Origin: Chrysophaeum taylorii
Lineage: Eukaryota; Sar; Pelagophyceae; Pelagomonadales; Pelagomonadaceae
Length of the DNA: 64,000 nt
NCBI GenBank assembly: GCA_029834535.1
Contig: JAQMWT010000379.1
Location: 434,001-498,000 of the forward strand
Direction of reading: 5' to 3'
Shown: positions 9,901 through 19,902 of the stretch, in pieces
How positions within the stretch are numbered: position 1 is the stretch's first letter
Layout: every line of letters begins with the position of its first letter
Made by a program: the position numbers and the translations under genes
The notes under the pieces: generated by a model
What the model was told of the DNA's origin: nothing
Databases searched by the model: none
Seen by the model: the letters and a program-made list of their open reading frames with translations, nothing else

Positions 9901-10983
9901 AAACTTTCCGATGACGAGACGCAGCACGGAGAGCATGGCGACGACGGTCGACGCCTTTTCTATCGTGAGACGACCGCGGTCGGCGTAGACGTAGACGACG
10001 AAGGTAACGAGCGACGCGAGTGCAGCCGTCGCGAAGTAGAAAGCCGAGTTGACACCCTTGAGCCGCTGCGATCTCAGGATCGATGCGGCCTCGTTTTTCC
10101 GGAGCGTCGCGACCTTGTCGGCGAACGGTCGCTCCCAGCGCAACACCTTGATCGCGAGTACGCCCTCGACGAGCTCCGAGATGAGCCGGACGCGCGCGTC
10201 CGAGGCCCTTGCTGCCCAGACGCGCAGTCGCTTGAAGCGGAGCGCGAGGTCGAGCTGGAGCGCGACCGACAGCACGACGACCCCGCAGCCGGCGCTCGCC
10301 GCGCGCGGGCCGACGCGGACCCACAGCACGGCGTACACGACCGCGAGCGCGATAGCCGACAACCACGGCGCGTGGATAAAGTTGGCAAACATCTCAAAGC
10401 GTTGCGAGTCGTTCGCCACCAGCGTGTACACTTGCCCGGCAGAAAAGCGTCGGGTGATCTCGCCCGAAGACATACGCAGCAGCTTGCTATGCAGCGTGTC
10501 GATCATCCCGTTACGAACGTTCCAGCCCCCTCTCATGGAAACGTAAAAAGCGTAGTGGTGCAAGATCCCCTGCAACGCCGAGAGCGCGACGAAGCCGCAC
10601 GCGTAGGCAGCGCCGACGCCCATATCGGATCCGCCGCTCGCGACCCACCCAACAAAAGGCCCGAGGACTAGCGCCTGACCGACGATCGCGCAGTACTCGA
10701 TCGACGTCAACACCCCCGACAGCACGATTTCGGGCATGAAACACGCAAGTAATGCCCGCGTGAGCGAAGCTTTCACACCGCGACGTTCGCACTCACGAGC
10801 CCAAGCGGTTTTCATGCGCCCGGAAATCCGACGCACGTCGTCGCGCCGCGCCAACGGCGGCAGGTGCTCCGTCGATAACGTTTCCTGCTGCCCGAGCCGC
10901 AGCAACGGCACCACAAACAAGTACGTGAGACGCGAAAAAATGGACGCATCGTCCCACGGGCTGCTGCTGCGCTCGGCTTCCAT
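6913..10983 (-). CDS. ABC transporter, subfamily C (MRP-type full transporter)
   Basis: Single-exon frame. I start it at ATG 10983 (MEAERSSSPWDD), giving 1356 residues; the open frame continues upstream but would overlap the divergent AlkB gene. The order is TMD1-NBD1-TMD2-NBD2. NBD1 has Walker A VGPVGSGKSS (about residue 525), signature LSGGQQ and Walker B LLLVDDALAAVD, with Asp in place of the catalytic Glu, typical of the degenerate NBD1 in ABCC proteins. NBD2 has Walker A VGRTGSGKSS (about 1145), signature YSVGQRQ and Walker B VSIDEATAHVD with the Glu. The family exports conjugated organic anions across plasma or vacuolar membranes. There is no extra N-terminal TMD0, so it is a short ABCC form. 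Confidence 0.95.
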   Translation of the reverse strand: MEAERSSSPWDDASIFSRLTYLFVVPLLRLGQQETLSTEHLPPLARRDDVRRISGRMKTAWARECERRGVKASLTRALLACFMPEIVLSGVLTSIEYCAIVGQALVLGPFVGWVASGGSDMGVGAAYACGFVALSALQGILHHYAFYVSMRGGWNVRNGMIDTLHSKLLRMSSGEITRRFSAGQVYTLVANDSQRFEMFANFIHAPWLSAIALAVVYAVLWVRVGPRAASAGCGVVVLSVALQLDLALRFKRLRVWAARASDARVRLISELVEGVLAIKVLRWERPFADKVATLRKNEAASILRSQRLKGVNSAFYFATAALASLVTFVVYVYADRGRLTIEKASTVVAMLSVLRLVIGKFLARFTSLAPEVLVAIRRMQKFLLASEVAGETGGLSSLAPIDSTVVKDVVLSLEGAAFRWPTTDDDAALPSSSSPSDDHEKEKNGGDDAGVTTSTEECPPLLSGAECDRDEKSPLGRALVKLDREIDAEIVPSRVPDIEEGGPMSAASATVSEITLEARLGEVVFVVGPVGSGKSSLLEALLGELELVAGEARCRPDVRVAYASQRPTIFAATVRENVQFGSRWDERAYERALSLAELGPDLALFANGDRTEIGERGVNLSGGQQARVGFARACYAALVSPPPFLLLVDDALAAVDGAVAGKLANNIRSLATEDNCAIIFATHQTRFIGSVADKLLTLDQAGRATIAFVSRSADVEAIGGGGGGTEEQQGGEIRLVLEVERVTQQDDDEGISAEKEVSSRAEAKKAPDGAAGELVVKEDRAVGRVQRSTWLAYAAAGGACSVMVTAIFFVTAQLAMIAAEGYTLRWSRAGRQSRQQHAVVYASVVGVAMASALGASAMFFSVTSRASTQLHDGALRRVLASPLSFFHANPSGRVVNRFSSDVSAVDELLAQSLFDFIQVALIMASAVLLAVATVWWVALALPLLFYAFTRLDAFVAASMNELKRLDNINKSPVFEIYAGTLRGLVTTRAFSGASAHAEAVMYAKLTTSAKSYYWWLCTNRFLGFALDGLCTLLVAFLCCLAVVLRDRISPELLALALIYGAQLSGNFQYCVRQKALTETYMTSVERLLHFRDKIAIEEDAAATTKAPASWPTKGAITFEAVSCRYRPDLPTVLFDLTISFPAGRKTGVVGRTGSGKSSLLLSISRLNDVFAGRILVDGIDVRSLDLDALRSAMAAIPQEPTLFSGTLRFNVDPFDQHSNADCVAALRRAGLPIDGEAALDDVVDEGGSNYSVGQRQLLCLARALLLRRRIVSIDEATAHVDGETDHLIQETLRTAFTDTTVLVVAHRIPTILDAEFVVVLDAGRVVESGPPSDLTQRPDGIFAQMHVASTASIAPA

Positions 10984-11068
10984 GCTGGAACGCAGCCAGC
11001 CAATGACGACGCAGCAACGCTTATTACGTGTAAAGAAGGGACGTAGGGTAAGGATCCTAAATCCAAGA
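10984..11068. promoter_or_regulatory. 85-bp divergent intergenic spacer
   Basis: The start codons of the ABCC (minus, 10983) and AlkB-hydrolase (plus, 11069) genes are separated by 85 bp; if the plus gene instead uses ATG 11003 the gap is only 19 bp. Both 5' UTRs and promoters must overlap each other or the neighbouring coding sequence. This is inferred from arrangement only. Confidence 0.4.
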
Positions 11069-12814
11069 ATGATGTGCCAAAGAAGGACGACGACGTTCGA
11101 CCTCGAGCAGCGCGGCCAGTGCGCGGCGTGCGAGAGTGCGTTGTACCTCGACGCTGCTACGTCGACGACGCGGTGTCCGCGATGCGAAACGAAAGGGGCG
11201 CGCGCTGTGGGCTCCGGGCGGCACGTCCTCGACGACAATGGGAGCGTGGTCGATTTTGTGCCGTCGTGGCTCCAAGACACCGATACCGTGATGCGGGGTT
11301 TGCTGCGCGAAGTCGAATGGCGCGTGTGCGACGACGTTGTCGACGGATCTTTGGTCGCGCAGCCGCGCGAGATCGCGTACGAGGCGACGGGCGCCGCGTT
11401 GGGCGTGCCTTACGCGTACGAGGGTCTCGCGACGCAGCTCGAGCCGCGGGAGTTTTCGCCGACTGTTCTAGACCTCCGGCGTCGCGTCGAAAGGGCGATC
11501 TTTGGCCACGACGACGGCTTTTTCAATTCGGCGCACCTCAACCTCTACCGAAGCGGCGCGGATCACGTGAGCTGGCACGCGGACGAGGACGACGACCTCT
11601 ACGGCGAGAACCCCGTCATCGCGAGCCTCTCCCTCGGGTGCCGGCGGACGTTCGCGATGCGACGAGCGAAGGAGATTTTGACCTTTTCGCTCGACGATGG
11701 AGCGTTGCTGGTGATGGCGGGCGCCACTCAGAAGAACTTCGACCACTCGATCCGCAAGGACGACTCCGTCGAGCGCCGCGTCAACATCACCTTCCGCCGC
11801 GTCTTGCGCGTGTCTTCTCCCGACCGGCAGCTCCTGATGCCGGCCTCGATTTTGACGGGACCCGAAGGCACGCGGTTTCCTGTGATGCGCGACGCGCTGC
11901 TCTCGACGGCGTTCGCCGCGTTGCTGCCGCTCGAGCTTTTGACGCTCGGATCGTTGAGCCGCGGCTTGGAGAGCCTGGGGTACATGCCGGGCCGCCGCAC
12001 CTACGACGTGCGACAAGGTAGGATATACCTGCTGAGCGCACGGCTACGGGCGTACGGCGTCCGCGGCGACGGCCTTGCGGCGTGGTTGGCGACGACGCCC
12101 GACGCGGGGAAGAAACTCGCGTGCGCGGCCGCGTTGGCGCCGACGCCCCGCTTTTGCCTCGTATTCTGCGGCGGAAACGCCGGCGATCTGGGCTACCGCA
12201 TCCCGACGCTGCGGCATCTCGCGACCGTGTTTCCGGACGCCGACATCGCATCGTTTGACTACGCCGGTTTTGGCCTCTCCGAGGGCGCGTCCTCGGAAGC
12301 GACGGCTTTCGCCAGCCTCCGCGACTTCTGCGACTCGTACCGCGAGCGCCGCGGCGACGTTCCCCTCGTCCTCTACGGTCACAGCATGGGCGCTTCGGTC
12401 GCGATCGATTTCGCCACGTCGGGGTACCCCCGACGCCGCGCGCGCGCGCTCGTCCTCGACGGCCCGCCCGCGAGCATCTTCCACTGCCTGGGGTGCGGTA
12501 CTCGCGCGTCTCTCGCGGCACTCTTTGGCCGCCTCGACTACTACCCCAATCACAGAAAAATAGGGACCCTCGAATGCCCCGTCTTTATCCTCCACGGCCT
12601 CCAAGATCCGATCTGCCCTCCCATCAACGCCCGACGACTCTACGACGCGGCGCCCCCGAGCACCACGCGGTACGAGCCCATCTTCTGGGTCCCCGGCGCG
12701 ACCCACGGCGACTGCGCCTCCGTGGCGCCCGACGAGTTTGCGCGGCGCTTGCGCCGCTTCGTCAACGCCGCCCTCGGACTCCCTCCACGCATTGGTGCTG
12801 GTCGAGATGGTTGA
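11069..12814 (+). CDS. AlkB-like 2OG-Fe(II) dioxygenase joined to an alpha/beta hydrolase
   Basis: One uninterrupted frame of 581 residues from ATG 11069 (ATG 11003 is an alternative). Residues 1-250 or so form an ALKBH2/3-like domain: iron ligands in VSWHADED, PVIASLSLG, GATQKNFDHSI with the distal His, and RRVNITFR with the 2-oxoglutarate Arg. This family oxidatively removes alkyl groups from nucleic acids. A short N-terminal CxxC pair (CAAC, CPRC) suggests a small zinc ribbon. From about residue 360 an ABHD13/17-like serine hydrolase follows: oxyanion region VFCGGNAGDLGY, nucleophile elbow YGHSMGAS, Asp near GLQDPICPP and catalytic His in PGATHGD. I see no stop, frameshift or credible splice pair between the domains, so the fusion appears real, but an unseen transcript boundary cannot be excluded. 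Confidence 0.85.
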   Translation: MMCQRRTTTFDLEQRGQCAACESALYLDAATSTTRCPRCETKGARAVGSGRHVLDDNGSVVDFVPSWLQDTDTVMRGLLREVEWRVCDDVVDGSLVAQPREIAYEATGAALGVPYAYEGLATQLEPREFSPTVLDLRRRVERAIFGHDDGFFNSAHLNLYRSGADHVSWHADEDDDLYGENPVIASLSLGCRRTFAMRRAKEILTFSLDDGALLVMAGATQKNFDHSIRKDDSVERRVNITFRRVLRVSSPDRQLLMPASILTGPEGTRFPVMRDALLSTAFAALLPLELLTLGSLSRGLESLGYMPGRRTYDVRQGRIYLLSARLRAYGVRGDGLAAWLATTPDAGKKLACAAALAPTPRFCLVFCGGNAGDLGYRIPTLRHLATVFPDADIASFDYAGFGLSEGASSEATAFASLRDFCDSYRERRGDVPLVLYGHSMGASVAIDFATSGYPRRRARALVLDGPPASIFHCLGCGTRASLAALFGRLDYYPNHRKIGTLECPVFILHGLQDPICPPINARRLYDAAPPSTTRYEPIFWVPGATHGDCASVAPDEFARRLRRFVNAALGLPPRIGAGRDG

Positions 12815-14133
12815 CGGCATTGTTGTCGCAACTCGCAGCGGTCGTCGCGAGGCGCGGGAACATTTTTTGGTCCTGGTCGTCGCCGCCGTCGGACCGCGCT
12901 CGCGCGAGATCGTCGAGGAGTTGTAGGCACGGGCGTTTCTCGTTATTTGCGGCTAGGTCGCGAGTTCCTTTCTGTTGAAGAACGCGCCGCCGCCGCCGCC
13001 GCCGCCGTCCCGCGCGGTGCGAGCCTAGCCCTACGCGAAGGAAGACGACTGCCGCAGGCTCGGCCCCGAGGCGATGCAGTTCTTCACGACAGACAACCCC
13101 CCGAGTTCCCACGGGCACGACAAGAATGGGCCGGACCGCGACGAAGACAAGGGTCGACTGACCCCGAGAGAGGGCGCGACACCGCTCGCGGTGGCGACGA
13201 GAATGTACGGCCCCGCGCCGCAATGGACGACGCGTGGAAGCGGCGAGACGACGACGACGACGACGACGTCAACGAGTCTGAAAGCTCGAGGTCATCATCG
13301 AGAAACGTTGTAGACGGACGCAGGCATGGCCGACACGAGTGCAGTGGCCTTGACGACGATACAGAGGAGGAGCCGCGCAGGTGAAAGATCAGGCTTAGAC
13401 TGGAACGTCGCGCGTTCTGCCAGGGTTTGACCTTGGCCGCGTCGTCGTCGATCGAGCGAGGGCGTTTTTCAAAATTTCTGCTCTGTCGCGCAGATCTGCT
13501 CGGACAGCTTCAATCTTGTCTCGCCACAACCGTTGCCTGCTCTCGCTCCTATCGAGGATGAGAAGCCTCTTGAAAAGCCCCGGCATGGTCGGGCCCCGCC
13601 AAATCGAGGGCGCGAACCTCGCGAGGCGCCCTTAAGTCGCGCCGCTCCGCCCGGACCTCACTGTGCTGCTGCGACTGAAGGAAGACCCCCATGGATCAAA
13701 CAGATACCGCCCACACGCACGTGTGGACATGCGCCAAAAATTGGACCAAAGGTCGTGGCTCGCGCGCACATAGTAGGTGTGCTTCTCAAGGGTCGTGGCT
13801 CGTGTGCGCATAGTAGGTAGGTGCTTCTCTGCAGCATTCCTTGCGTCGATACAATAGAACCTCCTCCTCTTCCTGTCCTGTTTGTGACTCTGTGTGTCTA
13901 CCTACGTGTCTGCCAAATTATGCACATTCCCGATTGGCGGCCGAGAATTAATATTCCGTGAAATGCAACCCACCATCCCAAAAAAAATCACGCTCGCACC
14001 CCTCCCTCTTAGCAGTCGGCCTTAAAACCTCCCTCTTAGCAGTCGTGCTTATTAATGCCGAGTTTCAGGCATCTTTCACAACTTCTCCGCACAACCCACC
14101 AAAGACCGCCCGCATCCCCCCGCTCTTAGGAGG
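12815..14133. other. intergenic, no confidently supported gene
   Basis: Several overlapping open frames exist (12947-13384 +, 12762-13223 -, 13395-13586 -). None has a recognisable domain, and all are skewed by GCC and GAC trinucleotide runs (near 12985 and 13250). The minus frame at 13395-13586 encodes a short amphipathic stretch (RLLILDRSESRQRLW) that could be an exon, but I cannot connect it. Two copies of the motif ctcttagcagtcg lie near 14010-14045 (dispersed repeat family), and a tandem duplication lies at 13746-13828. Confidence 0.45.
13746..13828. repeat. tandem duplication of about 42 bp
   Basis: The unit aaaggtcgtggctcgcgcg...cacatagtaggtg...cttctc is followed directly by a second copy, agggtcgtggctcgtgtg...cgcatagtaggtaggtgcttctc, with a few substitutions and a small insertion. 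Confidence 0.8.
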
Positions 14134-16471
14134 TTGACCCGAATGCAAACCCTAGTTGAAACTAGTCTCGAGCCGTCGCGCCCTCAGATGTCGTGTCTCG
14201 ACTCTCGAGAGACCGGTGCGGATCCTGAGAGACTTACTGAGCGGCGGTGCTTTCGAGAATATAAAAACGACCACCACCACCACCAGCAGCAGCTGCAAGA
14301 TGGTGGTAAGGCGACGAGGCTCGAGTACGTGGGTCCGGAGGTGCTTGGGCGGCAAAAATGGCTGGGTGCCGCGGCTAGCCGGGCAGACGGCGTATTGTGG
14401 GCCATCCCCGGACACGCGGGAGGCGTTCTGCGGATCGATCCGTACGAGTCGATCGTTCCCGGTGGCGGCGACGGCGTGAGCGTCGTCGAGGGTAAGGTGA
14501 ACCGCGGCGGCATCAATCGGTACAAGTGGTTGCGCGGCGTGTCGAGGGCTGACGGGTCGTGCTTGGGCCTGCCGATGCACGCCGACGGCGTGCTGAAGAT
14601 CGAAAGCGACGGCGCGATCAAGGTGTTGGACGGGGCGGAGCGTCTTTCGCGCGACGAGTACAAATGGCACGGCGGCGTCGTGGGCGCGAACGGGTGCGCT
14701 TACGGGGTCCCGTGCAACGCGGATCGCGTGCTCAAGGTGGACCAGGACGACAGGGTGACGTGTTTTGGGAGCCTTGACGCCGGCGGGACCAAGTGGTACG
14801 GGGGGATTTACTCGGCGGAAAACGAGGCAATGTACTGCATTCCGTTTTCGGCGTCGAGAGTGTTGAAGGTCGCGCTCGACGTCGACGCGTGCCTCGAGAT
14901 CGGCCCCGACCTCGGGCCTTCCCTCGCCAAGTGGCACGGCGGCACGCTTGGACCCGACGGTCGGACGATCTACGGGTTTCCGGCGCACGCGTCGTCGGTC
15001 CTCGTCGTCGACACGCGCGACGACGCGGTTTCGGAGATTGGCGCCTTGGTCGAGGGAAGATACAAGTACGGCGGCGGGGTCGTCGCGGGAAACGCGGTCT
15101 ACGGCATCCCGTCGGACGCCACGAGCGTCCTCAAGATCGTCGGCCGCGTCGTGGCGACCTTTGGGTCGCTCGACCCCCGCAAGAACAAGGTGCGCTCCGC
15201 GTGTTAGCATCGATGAGACTACGGCGGTCGCCTTAGTGGCAAAACGGCCAGGTCGGCCGCGACGGCATCGTTTACTGGTGACAGAAATACCTACGTCTCC
15301 GGTGTGTTTGTGATCGGTGGTTTCTTTCTCGTAGCGTGCCGTGCGACGCCGAGGAAGTGCTGGCCATCGATCCGCGTACCGACGCGCTACGGCTGTTAGC
15401 GCTGCCCGGCGGGAGGCCGCTCGTCGACAAGTTTCAGGGCGGGTACGCGGACTTCGCGGGACGCATCTGGTGCGTGCCGGAGAACGCGAGAAGGGTGCTG
15501 CGGCTGACGCCCGACGAGGTCTGCGACGAGGTGTTCGTCGACGCGTACCTCGACAGGCTCGGGGTGCGCTGGAGACGACGGGTCACGCTCGAGGAGATAG
15601 TCGCCGCGCACCTCGAGACGATTCCGTTCGAGAACATCGACCATCACCTCGGCCGACCCCCGATGCCCTCCAACCTGTCGCGCGTCTTCCTCTTCGAAAA
15701 GCTCGTTCTCCGACGCCGCGGCGGCGACGTGCGTGGCAGCGTCTTTTTTTTTGTTGTTGCCCGCGATGTGAGAGAGTTTTTTTTCCTTCCTCTTAGTGCT
15801 TCGAGCTCAACGTCGCGCTCTACTACCTCCTCCGAGCGCTCGGCCACCGCGTCGAGATGATCCCGTGTCGCGTCTACGCCGGCAAAGAGCGCGGCCGCCC
15901 GGGAAGGGCTGGCTACCGCGCGGCGCCCTCGCACCACGCGCTCCGCGTCGACAACAATTTTTTTGTCGACGTCGGTTTTGGCGAACCTCCGCTCGGTCCG
16001 CTACGCTACGACGACGCCGAGCCGCAGACGACGCCCGACGGTATGCGGTCGCGCATCCTGCGCACCGGGGACAAGCTCCAGCTCGAGTGGTGTCTCGAAG
16101 GACGCTGGCTGCCGAGGTTGCAGTGGGATCGCGATTATTCCGCCAAGACGCCCGAAGACCTCGAGCCCGAGCGCGACTTCGTCGTCAACTCGCACTTCTC
16201 GACCCTCTGTCGCAAGCTCGTCGTCTCGAGACTCACGCCCACGCGAAAGATCACTGTCGCGGGGACCAATCTCAAGATCACCCAACCCCGATTCTCCGCC
16301 GACCAGCCCGCCATCACTGTCCTCGATCTTGGCGCCTGCCGCGACGCCCGTCGCGCCGACAACGTACGCGCGGCGCTCCTCCAACATTTCGGCATCCCCC
16401 TCCGAGAAACTCTCGGCCTCGACCTCGACGCGAGTCGGTCCGCGCCGCCCGCGTTCTGGGGACATCTTTAA
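14134..16471 (+). CDS. propeller-type repeat domain fused to arylamine N-acetyltransferase
   Basis: Four exons, 14134-15189, 15237-15277, 15335-15728 and 15797-16471, joined by GT-AG introns of 47, 57 and 68 nt, give 721 residues. The 41-nt second exon restores one repeat unit exactly (WQNGQVGRDGIVYC). Residues from about 65 to 430 hold about eight repeats of roughly 45 residues of the form KWHGG...G..YG.P..A..VLKI, probably a beta-propeller. The C-terminal 300 residues match arylamine N-acetyltransferase: LETIPFENID, then the catalytic Cys in GGDCFELN, His in SHHALRVD and Asp in VDVGFG. NATs transfer acetyl from acetyl-CoA to arylamines or hydrazines. The propeller-NAT junction lies inside exon 3, so the fusion does not depend on a guessed splice. 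The exact start Met is uncertain. Confidence 0.85.
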
Positions 16472-17062
16472 GAACTTTTTATCATTATTGGTCTTCGCGC
16501 CAAACACCTGGCGATTAATTAATTTATCCTTGTTTTAATGATTTGCACGTCGTTGTGCGGCTGTATGAGGAAAATTATTGACTTCTTTCGCCAATACCAC
16601 CGTGTTGTGAGGCCCTACATGGATTATAGATTGGATTGGACAATCCCGGAAGGAAGAAGTCTACATCATCTATGCCGCCGGCAAGAAAGTCGACGACGGC
16701 TAAGTAGCTTTAACAAGCTGCCTCCCATACGTCATCTTAACATTACTATTATTACACGCAGCAGCAGCAGCAGCAGCAGCAGCAGACTGGCGTCGTGTTC
16801 TACCTCGGGCGCAGGGACTACAGATCATCAAATAATCACACTCCTCCAGGAGGCCGAATATAGGTGGATAGACAGAAATACTGTCTCCAATGGTGGTCAC
16901 GAGGTGTGGAGATCGATCGCACGCACCCTGATGTATCTATCTCGGATCGTGTGTTCGTGGAAGACTGCGATATGGTCGTAAATTCCTCGCATCACCAAAA
17001 AGAAGGCCAAGGAGGAGAAAAGAAAAAAGGAAAGAAAGCGACCCTCGGTTTGTTTTATTTAT
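16472..17062. other. intergenic, AT-richer, no gene seen
   Basis: No coding signal. Contains a GCA trinucleotide microsatellite at about 16759-16784. The segment leads into the left flank of the hAT-like element. Confidence 0.6.
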
Positions 17063-19902
17063 CAGCGTTGGGAATTCACTGGGTTCACTTCACTAGGTTC
17101 ACTGAATTTGGTTCACTTCACTTCACTTCACCGAAAATTTTCGTCCGAAGTCCAATGTTCACTGAACGTTCATTCACTTTGGTAGACAGCCAAGTCTGAT
17201 GAGCAAAGTCGAACCGCGCTACCTGGAGGTGGAGGATAATGTTGATGTTGAGGAGGAATACGCGGAACAGATGGAGGAGCACAAGAACGAGCCGATTGCG
17301 ACGTCGACGCTGACGTAGAACACACCCGGCAAAAGTGGACGATCAACCAGGTCCAAGGTGTGGGACTGCCTGCGTCGACTGAAGGAAAATCATCCTGACC
17401 GCGTCAGTGGGAAGGCGATGCATGTGTGTATCCGGTGCTGGGAGTGCCTGAAGGTGACAAGAGACTTCAAAAAAGGCACATGGCAGACGACCAAGCCTCT
17501 TGCCCACTTCAAGGCTGCGCATCCGGAGGAAGAGCTGGGACGTCAACAGCTCACCAAGAAACAGAAGACAGACCTAGAAAAGGAGGGCGTTATGACGGCC
17601 GTGGGCGTTGTGGCAGCCTCGAAGGGTAAATCGGATATTACGAGATACTTCATGGCCATGCCCAGCCAGGCAAAGCACTCTTCCCTGATGGCGTTCTCGG
17701 CTCGGCAATACGGGTACACGTCGCAGCGGATTTCCAAGCGCACCTTTGACGACGAAGATCGTCGCAACCTAATTGAGGCGTATCTCCGCGGCGGTGGCGG
17801 GGAAGGCAATGCCCGTTCATGACTCGAAAGGCGCTGTTTGAATGGGTGGACGCTGAATATCGTTGCTTTGTTCGAATCTTGAAGCACGTCGTTACGGAGT
17901 GTTATGAAGCGGCTTTCGGCAATCCATTCGCCCAGGTGCTGCATGACGCCGGGACACTCAAGGATAAGTTCAAGCGACAGGCCATTGGCCTATCCTTCAT
18001 CTGGCCCGATTGGAATGGCGTTGAGACAGTGTGCGTGGGCCTCGTTCCAGCTGACGACGGAACCGATTCCGGCACGGCTTCTCTGCTCCGTTCTGTGGTC
18101 GCGGAGCGTGCGGGAATCGACGTCGATTTGGCGGCCGCAACCATTGTTCAAGACCGGGCTGCAATTGGCGTCGCTGAAGAAATTTTTGTTGAGGTCGAAG
18201 CGTGTGACATGCATGATATCTCAAAAATCTCGGCAGCGGCATATGGCGACGTGACACGATCCAGAGGCAAGCAGGTGATCAATCCATTCCCAGCTGGCAA
18301 GGAGCTGCTGAACAGTGCCCACGATGGAGCCAAGTACTTTTCTTACGGCACACGTTTGAAGGATCAGCATGCGCTTTTGCCATTACAGCCGGGGAAATCG
18401 CCGAAGCTCAAGCTCAAGCTCGACCTCAATAAGACGTAGTTCCGGGCGCGATACCAACGTATTCGTTCCTTGCTGCGTATGCACCACGTGCTCAAACTGT
18501 ACACGGCTACCAACATTGGACACCCCTGGACAATCAGTGAGGAGCAATGGGTGGCGTTGGCTGAATTCGAGGCGATTTTTGCTATAACGGATGACCCCGT
18601 TGTTTTCGTGCAACATGAACACTTATACCTGGGGGCGTACGCCGCATTGATCAGGCACAACATGATCGACTCTCTGCGAGCTGGGACGCTAGAAGTCATT
18701 GATCTCCCGAACATAACTGCGAAATCCATGCCACGTAAGACTGTCGATGTTGACGACCTCAGCGAGACCGGCAAAATCTGTCTTGAGCGGGCTATACTCG
18801 AATGTGAGCGTCGGTTTTGCGGGAATAATGAAAACTGCGTGCGTCACTTCGACTACGAATTCAACGATCGCGAACTAATTGCCTTCCTTCTTGACTTTCG
18901 GACTATCAACTGCCGGCACCTGTCGTCCAATCAGAGAGCTCAGGCCAGGAAGTTGCTCAAGGAAGAATATGTGATTTACGCACGGACTGCATTCCACCAC
19001 GAAAAGGCAAAGACTTCCTCCGAGTCTGCGCCGCCCTCCGAGCCTGCGCCAGCCCGCAGTCTCTTGGCGGCACTCGACGCACCCGGAGCTTGGGACGACA
19101 TTAGTGGCGACGTGCCTTTTTTTGCTATGCCTGAGAACCAGATGCCCGATTTCAATGTGGAGTTTGAACAGGTCTTCACACAATAGATCAGGCTCTCGAG
19201 ATCGCCGAACTGGAAAGTGCATTATCCTGAACTTGAGAAGAAGGATGAAGTCGGCTTCACAGATCTGGCTGTGCTCGACGTTGGAAAGCTGTATCGACCG
19301 CTCACCAAGGAGCAGTATGGGTTCCTTCCGGACATGGCGAGAGCCTCTAAGGGTTCAATTGGTACACATGGCGCGCAGAGCTACTGTGAGCGCTGCCTGA
19401 GCATTGGAAATCTTGTCCTCACCGAGGGAAACACGTTGCTCGGCGCGGACGAGACGGACAAAGTTGCCCTACTGCGCATGAACAAGAATTTCATTGCGGC
19501 GGCCCGGATTAAGTACAGGGACCTCGGAGACGAGTCCGAGTTTTTCAAAAACGCCGAGAGCACCATCCCCGAGACTCTTTGGAGATGGAGGTTGATGAGG
19601 AAGAACCAGACGAAGATACCGAGGTCGGTCGTTCACATCGCCTAGAGTAAGAAACGCTGAACCCCATCCACGGTAACTCCTCCCTCGCCCCCCGAAACGC
19701 GAACGAATCTAAGAGCACCAGACCTAGGCAATAGCGCGCGGGGGGGCACGGAACTGACGGGGCGCGGCAGGGACCGGCGCTGGCGTTAAAAAAAGAAAAG
19801 TGGCGTTCACTTCACAAAGGTTCACGATGGCCACGTAAGGTGACGTGTTCACTTCAAATCCCTTCACCAATATTGCGTGGCTGGTGAAGTGGTTCACGTT
19901 CA

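Noticed and set aside
10984-11280. N-terminal extension of the ABCC frame to 11280
   Set aside because: It would overlap the divergent AlkB gene, has no ABCC-like sequence, and a good start codon lies at 10983.
12762-13384. Small ORFs on both strands (153 aa minus, 145 aa plus)
   Set aside because: Composition follows trinucleotide repeats, there is no domain, and the two strands compete; not supported as genes.
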